Positions 15,291 through 21,768 of a stretch of 21,768 nucleotides of DNA are shown piece after piece. The notes beneath the pieces were generated by a model that saw only the letters and a program-made list of their open reading frames with translations, did not search any database and was not told where the DNA came from. This DNA comes from Litoreibacter sp. (GTDB lineage: Bacteria; Pseudomonadota; Alphaproteobacteria; Rhodobacterales; Rhodobacteraceae): NCBI GenBank assembly GCA_013042765.1, contig JABDPP010000299.1:1-21768 (forward strand). Reading direction: 5' to 3'. Position 1 is the first letter of the stretch; each line of letters begins with the position of its first letter. A program made the position numbers and the translations under genes.

Positions 15291-15917
15291 ATGACCAAGA
15301 AGCCTGTAATCGAGACCCGTGAAAATGGCCCGCTCCTGATCAAAGGCGCCCGATCCTTAACCGGCCCGACTGGCGAGGCGGTTGAGGTCAAGGAGGTCAT
15401 GGCCCTCTGCCGGTGTGGCGCCAGCAGCAACAAGCCCTTTTGTGACGGAACCCATAACAAGATCGGGTTTGAAAGCAGTGGCGGCGAACCTGCCGGGCGC
15501 GACAGGGTTTACTCCTACGAAGGCAACAAGGTCGCGGTGCTCTACAATCCGTTAGTCTGTTCGCATGCCGCCGAGTGCGTCCGTTTGGCGCCGGAAGCCT
15601 TCGACCCGAACGCGCGGCCATGGATCCAACCGGACAACGCGACGACCGAAGGGCTTGAAGCAGTCGTGCGCGCCTGCCCGTCCGGTGCGCTTCAGATTGC
15701 CCGCTCCGGCGAAAGCGCAGCGCAGTTGCTGGAAGAGCGCGCCGATGTGGTGATCCAGAAGGATGGACCCTACTGGGTTACCGGCTGCGAGATCGCGGAC
15801 CCAGAACCCGGCGAGGGTGGTACAAAGAACAAATACGTGCTGTGCCGCTGCGGCCTGTCGGGAAACAAGCCCTATTGCGACGGAACCCATCGCGACAAGG
15901 GGTGGTCAGACGACTGA
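15291..15917 (+). CDS. Triple-cluster iron-sulfur protein: CDGSH / Fer4_19-like / CDGSH
   Basis: A 208-residue protein with two CDGSH motifs, each expected to hold a [2Fe-2S] cluster through three Cys and one His. They are C40-R-C42 ... C51-D-G-T-H55 and C185-R-C187 ... C196-D-G-T-H200. Between them, residues about 78-140 look like a small ferredoxin-like domain (Fer4_19/DUF1271 type): C90-S-H-A-A-E-C96, a WIQPDNA segment at 111-117 and CPSGAL at 129-134. That gives three Cys for a [3Fe-4S] or [4Fe-4S] cluster. No signal peptide is visible, so it is probably a cytoplasmic electron-transfer or iron-sulfur-handling protein; the partner is unknown. I chose ATG 15291 over the in-frame GTG at 15270 because AGGAGG lies 7 nt upstream. 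It stands alone between a terminator and the rimP promoter. Confidence 0.88.
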   Translation: MTKKPVIETRENGPLLIKGARSLTGPTGEAVEVKEVMALCRCGASSNKPFCDGTHNKIGFESSGGEPAGRDRVYSYEGNKVAVLYNPLVCSHAAECVRLAPEAFDPNARPWIQPDNATTEGLEAVVRACPSGALQIARSGESAAQLLEERADVVIQKDGPYWVTGCEIADPEPGEGGTKNKYVLCRCGLSGNKPYCDGTHRDKGWSDD

Positions 15918-15936
15918 CCCTGCCCCCAATCAACTC

Positions 15937-15965
15937 TTGCAGACTCACAGCGCTATGCTTATATC
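15937..15965 (+). promoter_or_regulatory. Promoter of the rimP-nusA-ylxR-infB operon
   Basis: TTGCAG (15937-15942), 17 nt of spacer and TATATC (15960-15965) form a good housekeeping promoter, with an expected RNA start near 15972. The same form (TTGCAG, 17 nt, TATATG) precedes hslV in this window, which supports both calls. It places a leader of about 87 nt ahead of rimP. Confidence 0.65.
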
Positions 15966-15971
15966 CCTCTC

Positions 15972-16043
15972 AACAGCGGCGCGCTGGGGTCCAAACCCGG
16001 TGCTCCACCGGGAAACATCGACGGGCCGCGCGCCCGTTTTTTT
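15972..16043 (+). ncRNA. rimP leader: attenuator-like 5' untranslated RNA
   Basis: The leader holds a perfect hairpin CCCGGTG-CTC-CACCGGG (15996-16012), then a terminator hairpin (16021-16043) that ends 15 nt before the rimP ATG. A competing pairing is possible: GGCGCGC (15978-15984) is fully complementary to GCGCGCC (16028-16034), which lies in the terminator loop and 3' arm. Forming it would enclose the first hairpin and prevent the terminator. This is the layout of transcription attenuation. I recall a predicted alphaproteobacterial 'rimP leader' RNA family with a Rho-independent terminator at this position. I believe this is a member but could not run the covariance model. The 5' end is inferred from the promoter. 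Confidence 0.65.
16021..16043 (+). terminator. Intrinsic terminator inside the rimP leader
   Basis: ACGGGC (16021-16026) pairs with GCCCGT (16032-16037) around a 5-nt loop, and the T run covers 16037-16043. It lies between the promoter and the rimP ribosome binding site, so it must be bypassed for rimP, nusA, ylxR and infB to be expressed from this promoter. It could also stop any read-through from the iron-sulfur protein gene. Confidence 0.8.
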
Positions 16044-16058
16044 GTGCTTGAGAGGCAT

Positions 16059-16634
16059 ATGTCCGACCTGATCGCAAAAGCTGCCATCGACCGTCGTCTG
16101 GCCGAGATCGCCCAACCCATTATCGAGGGTATGGGCTACGAACTCGTGCGGATCCGGCTGATGGGCGGCAAGACCCATACGCTGCAGGTCATGGCCGAAA
16201 AGCCCGAGGGCGGGATCGAGGTCGATGACTGCGCCAAGATCTCAACGGCCCTGTCCGCGGTCCTCGATGTCGAGGATCCGATCGTGGAAGAATACAATCT
16301 CGAGGTTTCGTCCCCCGGCATCGACCGACCCCTGACCCGGATCAAGGATTTCGACACCTGGCAAGGCTACGAGTCCAAGATCGAAACGGACGAAATGATA
16401 GATGGTCGCCGCCGCTTCAAAGGCGAGCTGGCCGGGACCGACGGCGACGAGGTCCTGGTCACGATCGAAGAGGGCACGATCGGCCTCAAATTCGACTGGC
16501 TGTCCGATGCGAAGCTGGTCCTGACGGATGAGCTGATCCGCGATGTTCTGAAGAGCCGCAAAGACGCCGGCGAGATAGACGAAACACAATTCGACGAAGT
16601 GCAAACCATCGTTGATGGCGAAGGAGAAAACTAA
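16059..16634 (+). CDS. rimP: Ribosome maturation factor RimP
   Basis: RimP assists maturation of the 30S ribosomal subunit. The protein of 191 residues has the family's two-domain form. The N-terminal domain includes [14 protein letters not shown] (about 24-37), VDDCAKIS (about 56-63) and [15 protein letters not shown] (about 81-95), of which SSPGIDRPL is the strongest RimP hallmark. A C-terminal SH3-like domain follows (about 100-170). I chose ATG 16059 (MSDLIAK) over an in-frame GTG at 16044: the GTG lies directly behind the leader terminator, and GAGAGG (16050-16055) precedes the ATG, though at a short spacing of 3 nt. nusA starts 1 nt after its stop. Confidence 0.93.
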   Translation: MSDLIAKAAIDRRLAEIAQPIIEGMGYELVRIRLMGGKTHTLQVMAEKPEGGIEVDDCAKISTALSAVLDVEDPIVEEYNLEVSSPGIDRPLTRIKDFDTWQGYESKIETDEMIDGRRRFKGELAGTDGDEVLVTIEEGTIGLKFDWLSDAKLVLTDELIRDVLKSRKDAGEIDETQFDEVQTIVDGEGEN

Positions 16635-16635
16635 G

Positions 16636-18258
16636 ATGGCAATTACATCCGCCAACCAGCTGGAACTGCTGCAAACCGCAGAAGCCGTTGCCCGCGAAAA
16701 GATGATCGACCCGGAACTGGTCGTCGAAGCGATGGAAGAGAGCCTCGCCCGGGCCGCGAAATCCCGTTACGGCGCAGAGCTGGACATCCGTGTGTCCATC
16801 GACCGTAAGACCGGAAAAGCGACCTTCACCCGGGTTCGCACCGTTGTCGAAGATGACGCGATCGAGAACGACCGCGCCGAGTTGAATGTTGCGGACGCTA
16901 AGCAGTATCTTGAAGATCCCCAGGTTGGCGACACGATCGTTGACGAGGTTCCCCCGGTCGAGATGGGCCGGATTGCGGCGCAATCCGCGAAGCAGGTGAT
17001 CCTGCAGAAGGTTCGCGAAGCCGAGCGTGATCGCCAGTACGAGGAATTCAAGGACCGCGCCGGCACGATCATCAATGGTCTGGTCAAGCGTGAGGAATAC
17101 GGCAACGTAATCGTGGACATCGGACGTGGTGAGGCGATCCTGCGCCGCAACGAGAAGATCGGCCGCGAAGCCTATCGCCCGAACGACCGGATCCGTGTCT
17201 ACATCAAGGATGTGCGCCGCGAACCGCGCGGGCCGCAGATCTTCCTTTCGCGCACCGCGCCAGAATTCATGGCCGAGCTGTTCAAGATGGAAGTTCCGGA
17301 AATTTATGACGGCATTATCGAGATCAAAGCCGTGGCCCGTGATCCGGGCTCCCGCGCGAAGATCGCTGTGATTTCCTACGACAACTCGATCGACCCGGTC
17401 GGCGCGTGCGTTGGTATGCGCGGCTCGCGCGTTCAGGCAGTGGTCAACGAGCTTCAGGGTGAGAAGATCGACATCATTCCGTGGAACGAAGACCAGCCAA
17501 CATTCCTTGTGAACGCTCTGCAGCCTGCCGAGGTCACGAAAGTGGTGCTCGACGAGGAAGCCGAACGGATCGAGGTCGTTGTTCCCGAAGAGCAGCTGTC
17601 GCTGGCCATCGGCCGTCGTGGTCAGAACGTGCGCCTGGCATCACAGCTGACTGGTCTCGATATCGACATCATGACCGAAGAAGAGGAGAGCGCGCGTCGT
17701 CAGGCCGAGTTCGAGGAGCGCACGAAGCTCTTCATCGAGACACTCGATCTCGACGAGTTCTTTGCCCAGCTTCTGGTCTCCGAAGGCTTTACCTCGCTTG
17801 AGGAAGTTGCCTATGTCGATGTCAACGAGCTTCTGATCATCGATGGTGTAGATGAAGACACTGCCAGCGAGCTCCAAGCCCGTGCCCGTGACTTCCTTGA
17901 AGCACAGAACAAAAAGGCGCTGGAGCACGCGCGCGAGCTTGGCGCCGAGGACAGCCTGATTGAATTCGAGGGACTGACACCCCAAATGGTAGAGGCACTG
18001 GCCGAAGACGACGTGAAAACGCTCGAGGATTTCGCAACCTGTGCCGACTGGGAACTGGCTGGCGGCTGGACAACGGTCGATGGCGAGCGTGTCAAGGATG
18101 ACGGTGTTCTGGAGAAGTTTGACGTTTCCCTTGAAGAAGCCCAGACGCTTGTTATGACGGCGCGTATCCAGTTGGGTTGGGTTGATCCTGCCGACCTCGT
18201 CTCGGAAGAGAACGAGACGGCGGAAGAAACCGAAGACGCACAGGAGGCCGAGGCCTGA
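16636..18258 (+). CDS. nusA: Transcription termination/antitermination factor NusA
   Basis: NusA binds RNA polymerase and modulates pausing, intrinsic termination and antitermination. The 540-residue protein shows an N-terminal polymerase-binding domain (1-130), an S1 domain (about 140-205, with YGNVIVDIG at 155-163), two KH domains with GACVGMRGSR (256-265) and LAIGRRGQNVRLA (323-335), and a C-terminal extension with helix-hairpin-helix-like acidic repeats (about 360-520). The tail after 520 is Glu-rich. AAGGAGA (16621-16627), inside the end of rimP, serves ATG 16636. An in-frame ATG at 16612 is less likely because it would include that site. Its position behind a leader attenuator makes autogenous control plausible. 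The stop codon lies inside a perfect inverted repeat. Confidence 0.97.
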   Translation: MAITSANQLELLQTAEAVAREKMIDPELVVEAMEESLARAAKSRYGAELDIRVSIDRKTGKATFTRVRTVVEDDAIENDRAELNVADAKQYLEDPQVGDTIVDEVPPVEMGRIAAQSAKQVILQKVREAERDRQYEEFKDRAGTIINGLVKREEYGNVIVDIGRGEAILRRNEKIGREAYRPNDRIRVYIKDVRREPRGPQIFLSRTAPEFMAELFKMEVPEIYDGIIEIKAVARDPGSRAKIAVISYDNSIDPVGACVGMRGSRVQAVVNELQGEKIDIIPWNEDQPTFLVNALQPAEVTKVVLDEEAERIEVVVPEEQLSLAIGRRGQNVRLASQLTGLDIDIMTEEEESARRQAEFEERTKLFIETLDLDEFFAQLLVSEGFTSLEEVAYVDVNELLIIDGVDEDTASELQARARDFLEAQNKKALEHARELGAEDSLIEFEGLTPQMVEALAEDDVKTLEDFATCADWELAGGWTTVDGERVKDDGVLEKFDVSLEEAQTLVMTARIQLGWVDPADLVSEENETAEETEDAQEAEA

Positions 18259-18271
18259 TCTCAGGCCTCGG
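18248..18271 (+). repeat. Perfect inverted repeat over the nusA stop and the ylxR ribosome binding site
   Basis: CCGAGGCCTGA (18248-18258) is the exact reverse complement of TCAGGCCTCGG (18261-18271), with only 2 nt between. In practice this forms a stem of about 9 bp with a 6-nt loop. The nusA stop TGA is 18256-18258. The ylxR ribosome binding site GGAG is 18270-18273, so its first half is in the stem. There is no T run, so it is not an intrinsic terminator. Confidence 0.85.
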
Positions 18272-18282
18272 AGATCCGGGCT

Positions 18283-18921
18283 ATGAGCCGCGGCGGTCGA
18301 GATAAATCGTTGGAAGGTCCTGAGCGGCGCTGCATCGCAACCGGAGAGGTTTGCGATCCGGCCAAGATGATCCGCTTTGTGGTCGGGCCAGACGGGCAGA
18401 TCGTTGCCGATATCATGGGAAAGCTGCCAGGACGTGGAATTTGGGTATCGGCGGGTCGTGTCGCTTTGGAGCAGGCCATCAAGAAAAAGGCCTTCTCCCG
18501 TTCAGCAAAAACGCAGGTCGCGATACCCGACGATCTGCTTGGACAGGTTGAGGATGCGCTGGCCCGGCGGGTTATCGACCTGATCTCGCTGGCCCGGAAA
18601 GCCGGTCAGGCGATAACCGGATACGAAAAGGTAAAGGGTCTTCTGGAGACGGAACGCGCACGTGTTCTGCTTCAGGCAAGTGATGGGTCTGAGCGTGGAA
18701 AGTCGAAGCTGCGCTCGCCGCCCGGAAAAGATGTTTTTATCGGCTGTTTGACTTCTCAGGAATTGGGTTTGGCATTCGGCCGCGAAAGTGTGATACATGG
18801 CGCCTTAACGGCGGGGGGACTCAGTAAACAGGTTGTTACTGAGGCCAAACGTCTCGCGGGTCTCCGTGAAAAAAGTGGTGGAACGTCCACCCGAAAGGAA
18901 AAGACGACGCATGAGCGATAG
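18283..18921 (+). CDS. ylxR: YlxR (DUF448) / L7Ae-like fused RNA-binding protein
   Basis: A 212-residue protein with two parts. Residues about 10-85 are a YlxR/DUF448 domain with [10 protein letters not shown] (13-22) and GRGIWV (50-55); related YlxR proteins have been linked to RNase P RNA binding. Residues about 93-190 resemble an L7Ae-type kink-turn RNA-binding fold: [19 protein letters not shown] (99-117), [10 protein letters not shown] (151-160), and a basic C-terminus. In many bacteria the two are separate genes (ylxR and ylxQ) in the nusA-infB operon; here they are one chain, as is common in alphaproteobacteria. GGAG at 18270-18273 precedes ATG 18283. The gene overlaps infB by 11 nt. 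Confidence 0.88.
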   Translation: MSRGGRDKSLEGPERRCIATGEVCDPAKMIRFVVGPDGQIVADIMGKLPGRGIWVSAGRVALEQAIKKKAFSRSAKTQVAIPDDLLGQVEDALARRVIDLISLARKAGQAITGYEKVKGLLETERARVLLQASDGSERGKSKLRSPPGKDVFIGCLTSQELGLAFGRESVIHGALTAGGLSKQVVTEAKRLAGLREKSGGTSTRKEKTTHER

Positions 18922-21394
18922 TGACGGCAAAAAACCATTGGGCCTTCGTGGTGGCGGGGCTGGACGTCCCGGGAATGTGAAGCAGAGCTTCAGCCACGGG
19001 CGGACCAAGAACGTGGTGGTGGAAACGAAGCGCAAACGCGTTGTCGTTCCAAAGCCCGGTGCTACGAAAACAGCCGGGACAGGCGCGCCAGCGAAAGGCG
19101 ATCCTTCGAAACGTCCTGCAGGCATTTCCGACGCGGAGATGGAACGCCGGATGAAGGCCCTTCAGGCTGCGAAACACCAGGAAGTCGAGGACCAGAAGCG
19201 TCGCGTCGAAGAAGAAGAAAAGCGTGCGGCGGATCGTGAGAGACGCCGCGCAGAGGCCGAAGCGAAAGAGCGTGAAGAGCGCGAACGCGAAGAACGCACC
19301 CGCCAGAAGGCCGAGGATGACGCGCGCAAGGTCCGTGAAGCCGAGGAAGCGAAAACACGCGCCTCTGCCGTTCAAGCTGAACCAACTCCGCCTGCACCTG
19401 CAGCCAGCCCGCGTAGCGCGCCGAAACCCTCGACAGCTCCACGCAAGGAGCGCGACGATCGTGATCGCAACAAGGGCAAGGGTCGTGACGATGCCCGCCG
19501 GTCTGGCAAGCTTACCCTGAACCAGGCTCTGGCCGGTGGTGAAGGTGGGCGGCAGAAGTCCATGGCCGCCATGAAGCGTAAGCAGGAGCGTGCGCGTCAA
19601 AAAGCGATGGGTGGCTCTGTCGAACGTGAGAAGATCGTGCGCGACGTTAAACTGCCCGAGGCGATTACGGTTCAGGAACTTTCGAACCGGATGGCCGAGC
19701 GTGTCGCAGATGTTGTGAAATCCCTGATGACAAACGGCATCATGGCGACGCAGAACCAGACGATTGACGCGGATACCGCGGAACTGATCATCGAGGAGTT
19801 TGGCCACAACGTCGTTCGCGTTTCCGACTCTGACGTCGAAGATGTCATCACGGTTGAAGAAGATAACGAGAAAGACCTGCTGCCACGGCCGCCGGTCATC
19901 ACCGTCATGGGTCACGTTGATCACGGCAAGACATCGCTTCTGGATGCGATCCGGAACGCGAAAGTCACCGCCGGAGAAGCCGGTGGGATCACCCAGCATA
20001 TCGGTGCCTACCAGGTGGATCAGGATGGGACCAAACTGACGTTCCTCGACACGCCCGGCCACGCTGCGTTTACGTCCATGCGTGCCCGTGGTGCTCAAGT
20101 TACTGATATCGTTGTTCTTGTGGTCGCAGCTGACGATGCTGTGATGCCCCAAACCATCGAGGCGATCAACCACGCGCAAGCGGCGAAGGTGCCTATGATC
20201 GTGGCGATCAACAAGGTCGACAAGCCGGATGCCAATCCAGACAAGGTCCGCACCGATCTTCTCCAGCACGAGGTGATCGTTGAGAAGATGTCGGGCGAGG
20301 TTCAGGACGTCGAGGTGTCCGCGATTTCAGGCCAGGGTTTGGATGAGCTGCTGGAATCAATCGCGCTTCAGTCGGAGATTCTCGAACTGAAGGCCAATCC
20401 TGATCGCTCCGCCTCGGGTGCTGTTATCGAAGCCCAGCTTGATGTGGGTCGCGGCCCCGTTGCCACCGTTCTGGTTCAGAACGGCACGCTGCGTCAGGGC
20501 GATATCTTCGTTGTGGGTGAGCAATTCGGTAAGGTTCGCGCACTGATCAACGATCAGGGCGACCGCGTGAAAGAAGCCGGCCCGTCGGTTCCGGTCGAAG
20601 TCCTCGGTCTGAACGGTACGCCCGAAGCAGGCGACGTTCTGAACGTTGTCGAAACCGAGGCGCAGGCCCGGGAAATCGCCACCTATCGTGAAAAAGCAGC
20701 GAAGGACAAGCGCGCCGCAGCTGGTGCAGCGACCACGCTGGAACAGCTCATGGCAAAGGCCAAGGATGACGAGAATCTGACAGAGATGCCGATCCTCGTG
20801 AAGGCTGACGTCCAGGGCTCCGCCGAAGCCATCGTTCAGGCGATGGAGAAGATCGGCAATGAGGAGGTTCGCGTCCGCGTCCTGCATTCCGGTGTGGGCG
20901 CCATCACGGAAAGCGATATCGGTCTGGCCGAAGCGTCCGGCGCGCCGGTCTTCGGCTTCAACGTCCGAGCCAACGCACCCGCACGTAACGCCGCCAACCA
21001 GAAGGGTGTGGAGATCCGCTATTATTCGGTGATCTACGACCTTGTGGACGACGTTAAGCAGGCCGCTTCCGGTCTTCTGTCTGCCGAGATCCGCGAGAAC
21101 TTCATCGGTTACGCCGAGATCAAGGAAGTCTTCAAGGTTACCGGCGTCGGCAAGGTTGCAGGTTGTCTCGTGACCGAGGGCGTGGCCCGCAGATCCGCTG
21201 GTGTTCGCTTGTTGCGCGACAACGTTGTGATCCACGAAGGCACTCTCAAGACGCTGAAGCGTTTCAAGGACGAGGTCGCTGAGGTCCAGTCCGGACAGGA
21301 ATGCGGTATGGCGTTTGAAGCCTATGACGACATTCGCCCCGCCGACGTCATCGAGATCTTCGAGCGGGAAGAGGTTGAGCGCAAACTCGACTAA
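18911..21394 (+). CDS. infB: Translation initiation factor IF-2
   Basis: IF-2 is the GTPase that brings initiator tRNA to the 30S subunit. The protein of 827 residues has an N-terminal charged region: a Glu/Arg/Lys-rich, probably long-helical stretch at about 76-150 and a Pro/Ala-rich linker at about 156-178. An IF2_N-like domain is near 246-300. The GTPase has GHVDHGKTS (334-342), DTPGH (380-384) and NKVD (434-437). Domains II-IV follow, with [12 protein letters not shown] in the last third. I chose ATG 18911 because AAGGAA (18895-18900) lies 10 nt upstream and MSDSDGKK is a typical start. The frame is open further upstream inside ylxR, but without start signals. It overlaps ylxR by 11 nt. 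A strong terminator follows. Confidence 0.97.
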   Translation: MSDSDGKKPLGLRGGGAGRPGNVKQSFSHGRTKNVVVETKRKRVVVPKPGATKTAGTGAPAKGDPSKRPAGISDAEMERRMKALQAAKHQEVEDQKRRVEEEEKRAADRERRRAEAEAKEREEREREERTRQKAEDDARKVREAEEAKTRASAVQAEPTPPAPAASPRSAPKPSTAPRKERDDRDRNKGKGRDDARRSGKLTLNQALAGGEGGRQKSMAAMKRKQERARQKAMGGSVEREKIVRDVKLPEAITVQELSNRMAERVADVVKSLMTNGIMATQNQTIDADTAELIIEEFGHNVVRVSDSDVEDVITVEEDNEKDLLPRPPVITVMGHVDHGKTSLLDAIRNAKVTAGEAGGITQHIGAYQVDQDGTKLTFLDTPGHAAFTSMRARGAQVTDIVVLVVAADDAVMPQTIEAINHAQAAKVPMIVAINKVDKPDANPDKVRTDLLQHEVIVEKMSGEVQDVEVSAISGQGLDELLESIALQSEILELKANPDRSASGAVIEAQLDVGRGPVATVLVQNGTLRQGDIFVVGEQFGKVRALINDQGDRVKEAGPSVPVEVLGLNGTPEAGDVLNVVETEAQAREIATYREKAAKDKRAAAGAATTLEQLMAKAKDDENLTEMPILVKADVQGSAEAIVQAMEKIGNEEVRVRVLHSGVGAITESDIGLAEASGAPVFGFNVRANAPARNAANQKGVEIRYYSVIYDLVDDVKQAASGLLSAEIRENFIGYAEIKEVFKVTGVGKVAGCLVTEGVARRSAGVRLLRDNVVIHEGTLKTLKRFKDEVAEVQSGQECGMAFEAYDDIRPADVIEIFEREEVERKLD

Positions 21395-21410
21395 CCAAAC
21401 AGAGCTCCTG

Positions 21411-21442
21411 AAAAGCCCCGGACACAGCGCCGGGGCTTTTTT
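21411..21442 (+). terminator. Rho-independent terminator after infB
   Basis: AAAAGCCCCGG (21411-21421) pairs with CCGGGGCTTTT (21430-21440) around an 8-nt loop, and the T run extends to 21442. It starts 17 nt after the infB stop and closes the rimP-infB operon before the hslV promoter. The A tract ahead of the stem suggests it can also work on the minus strand. Confidence 0.95.
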
Positions 21443-21447
21443 GCGTT

Positions 21448-21476
21448 TTGCAGCAGGCGAAATCCCTGCCTATATG
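21448..21476 (+). promoter_or_regulatory. Promoter of hslV
   Basis: TTGCAG (21448-21453), 17 nt of spacer and TATATG (21471-21476) form a good housekeeping promoter with an RNA start near 21483. This leaves a leader of about 18 nt with GGAG at 21491-21494. Because HslV is a heat-shock protein in many bacteria, the CCTATAT at the -10 might also be read by RpoH; the -35 lacks a clear RpoH CTTGAA form. Confidence 0.6.
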
Positions 21477-21500
21477 TCTTTGAGGATAGAGGAGAGTGGT

Positions 21501-21768
21501 ATGGCTGACGAAAAATTTCCGGGCTGGCACGGCACAACCATCATCGGCGTTCGCAAGAACGGTAAGGTCGTTGTTGCAGGCGATGGTCAGGTCAGCCTTG
21601 GCCAGACCGTGATCAAAGGCACAGCCCAGAAAGTCCGTCGTCTGTCGCCGGGCGGGATGGATGTGGTTGCCGGGTTCGCGGGTTCAACCGCCGACGCCTT
21701 CACGCTACTCGAACGTCTGGAAAGCAAGCTAGAGGCCACCCCAGGTCAACTCGCCCGGGCCGCCGTCG
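21501..21768 (+). CDS. hslV: ATP-dependent protease subunit HslV, first 89 residues (cut by window edge)
   Basis: HslV is the peptidase of the two-part HslUV (ClpQY) protease, a double ring of Thr proteases gated by HslU. The visible part matches the HslV N-terminus: [21 protein letters not shown] from residue 12, [15 protein letters not shown] (34-48), and [18 protein letters not shown] (57-74). The catalytic Thr is Thr12, so an 11-residue propeptide ([11 protein letters not shown]) must be removed; in E. coli only Met is removed. GGAG lies 6 nt before ATG 21501. hslU would be expected downstream, outside the window. Confidence 0.95.
   Translation, partial: MADEKFPGWHGTTIIGVRKNGKVVVAGDGQVSLGQTVIKGTAQKVRRLSPGGMDVVAGFAGSTADAFTLLERLESKLEATPGQLARAAV

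Noticed and set aside
15966..16043. Possible tRNA upstream of rimP, as in the E. coli metY-rimP arrangement
   Set aside because: GGGTCCAAACCC and the neighbouring stem recall a T arm, but I cannot draw a full cloverleaf with acceptor stem and anticodon arm; the terminator hairpin and promoter fit a leader RNA better.
18836..20269. Long open frame of 477 codons on the minus strand opposite infB
   Set aside because: It lies fully antisense to the unambiguous IF-2 gene, its translation is His/Arg/Phe-rich without recognisable domains, and GC-rich third positions in infB explain the lack of stops.
1..21768. A new defence, mobile or biosynthetic system
   Set aside because: All genes belong to recognisable families, mostly housekeeping, in an order typical of the lineage; I see no transposase, integrase, toxin pair, repeat array or gene of unknown family that would support such a claim.

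Overview
The window reads as a piece of an alphaproteobacterial chromosome, most likely Rhodobacterales (Roseobacter group). This rests on protein character and gene order, not a database search: secA divergent from a periplasmic parvulin followed by argJ and a MutT-type Nudix gene; hemH next to an NDUFAF5/BioC-like methyltransferase and divergent from comF-grxC-nitrilase; a YlxR protein fused to an L7Ae-like domain between nusA and infB; and an HslV with a short N-terminal propeptide. The DNA is GC-rich and gene-dense. Many genes overlap by 4 nt, and no gap between genes exceeds about 180 nt. I see no insertion sequence, phage gene, tRNA, rRNA or CRISPR array.

Layout. At 1-693 (minus) is the 5' part of secA, whose remainder lies outside the left edge. 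At 875-3367 (plus) are a secreted parvulin-type prolyl isomerase, argJ and mutT. At 5290-3384 (minus) a methyltransferase-like gene is followed by hemH. At 5335-7643 (plus) are comF, a monothiol/dithiol-type glutaredoxin (grxC), a Nit1-like amidase and a MarR-family regulator, tightly packed. ubiG (8390-7650, minus) is convergent with them and divergent from pip (8457-9446, plus). At 9553-15170 (plus) is a four-gene peptide/nickel-class ABC importer: two permeases, a fused double ATPase and a Tat-exported binding protein, closed by a strong terminator. A free-standing gene for a CDGSH / 4Fe-4S / CDGSH triple-cluster protein follows (15291-15917). The last part is the rimP-nusA-ylxR-infB operon (16059-21394) with its own promoter and an attenuator-like leader, a strong terminator, and then the first 89 codons of hslV behind a separate promoter.

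How the genes work together. Most are housekeeping: protein secretion and periplasmic folding (secA, parvulin), arginine synthesis (argJ), nucleotide sanitation (mutT), haem and ubiquinone synthesis (hemH, ubiG), thiol chemistry (grxC with a possible deaminated-glutathione amidase), transcription elongation and translation initiation (rimP, nusA, ylxR, infB), and proteolysis (hslV, pip). The ABC importer and the iron-sulfur protein are the more accessory parts.

I do not find a convincing new multi-gene system. The points most worth a second look are regulatory RNA structures (the rimP leader with competing hairpins, and a perfect inverted repeat over the nusA stop that partly covers the ylxR ribosome binding site), a permease with a roughly 185-residue extra membrane region, a methyltransferase-family protein without the usual SAM-binding glycine motif, and the triple-cluster iron-sulfur protein.
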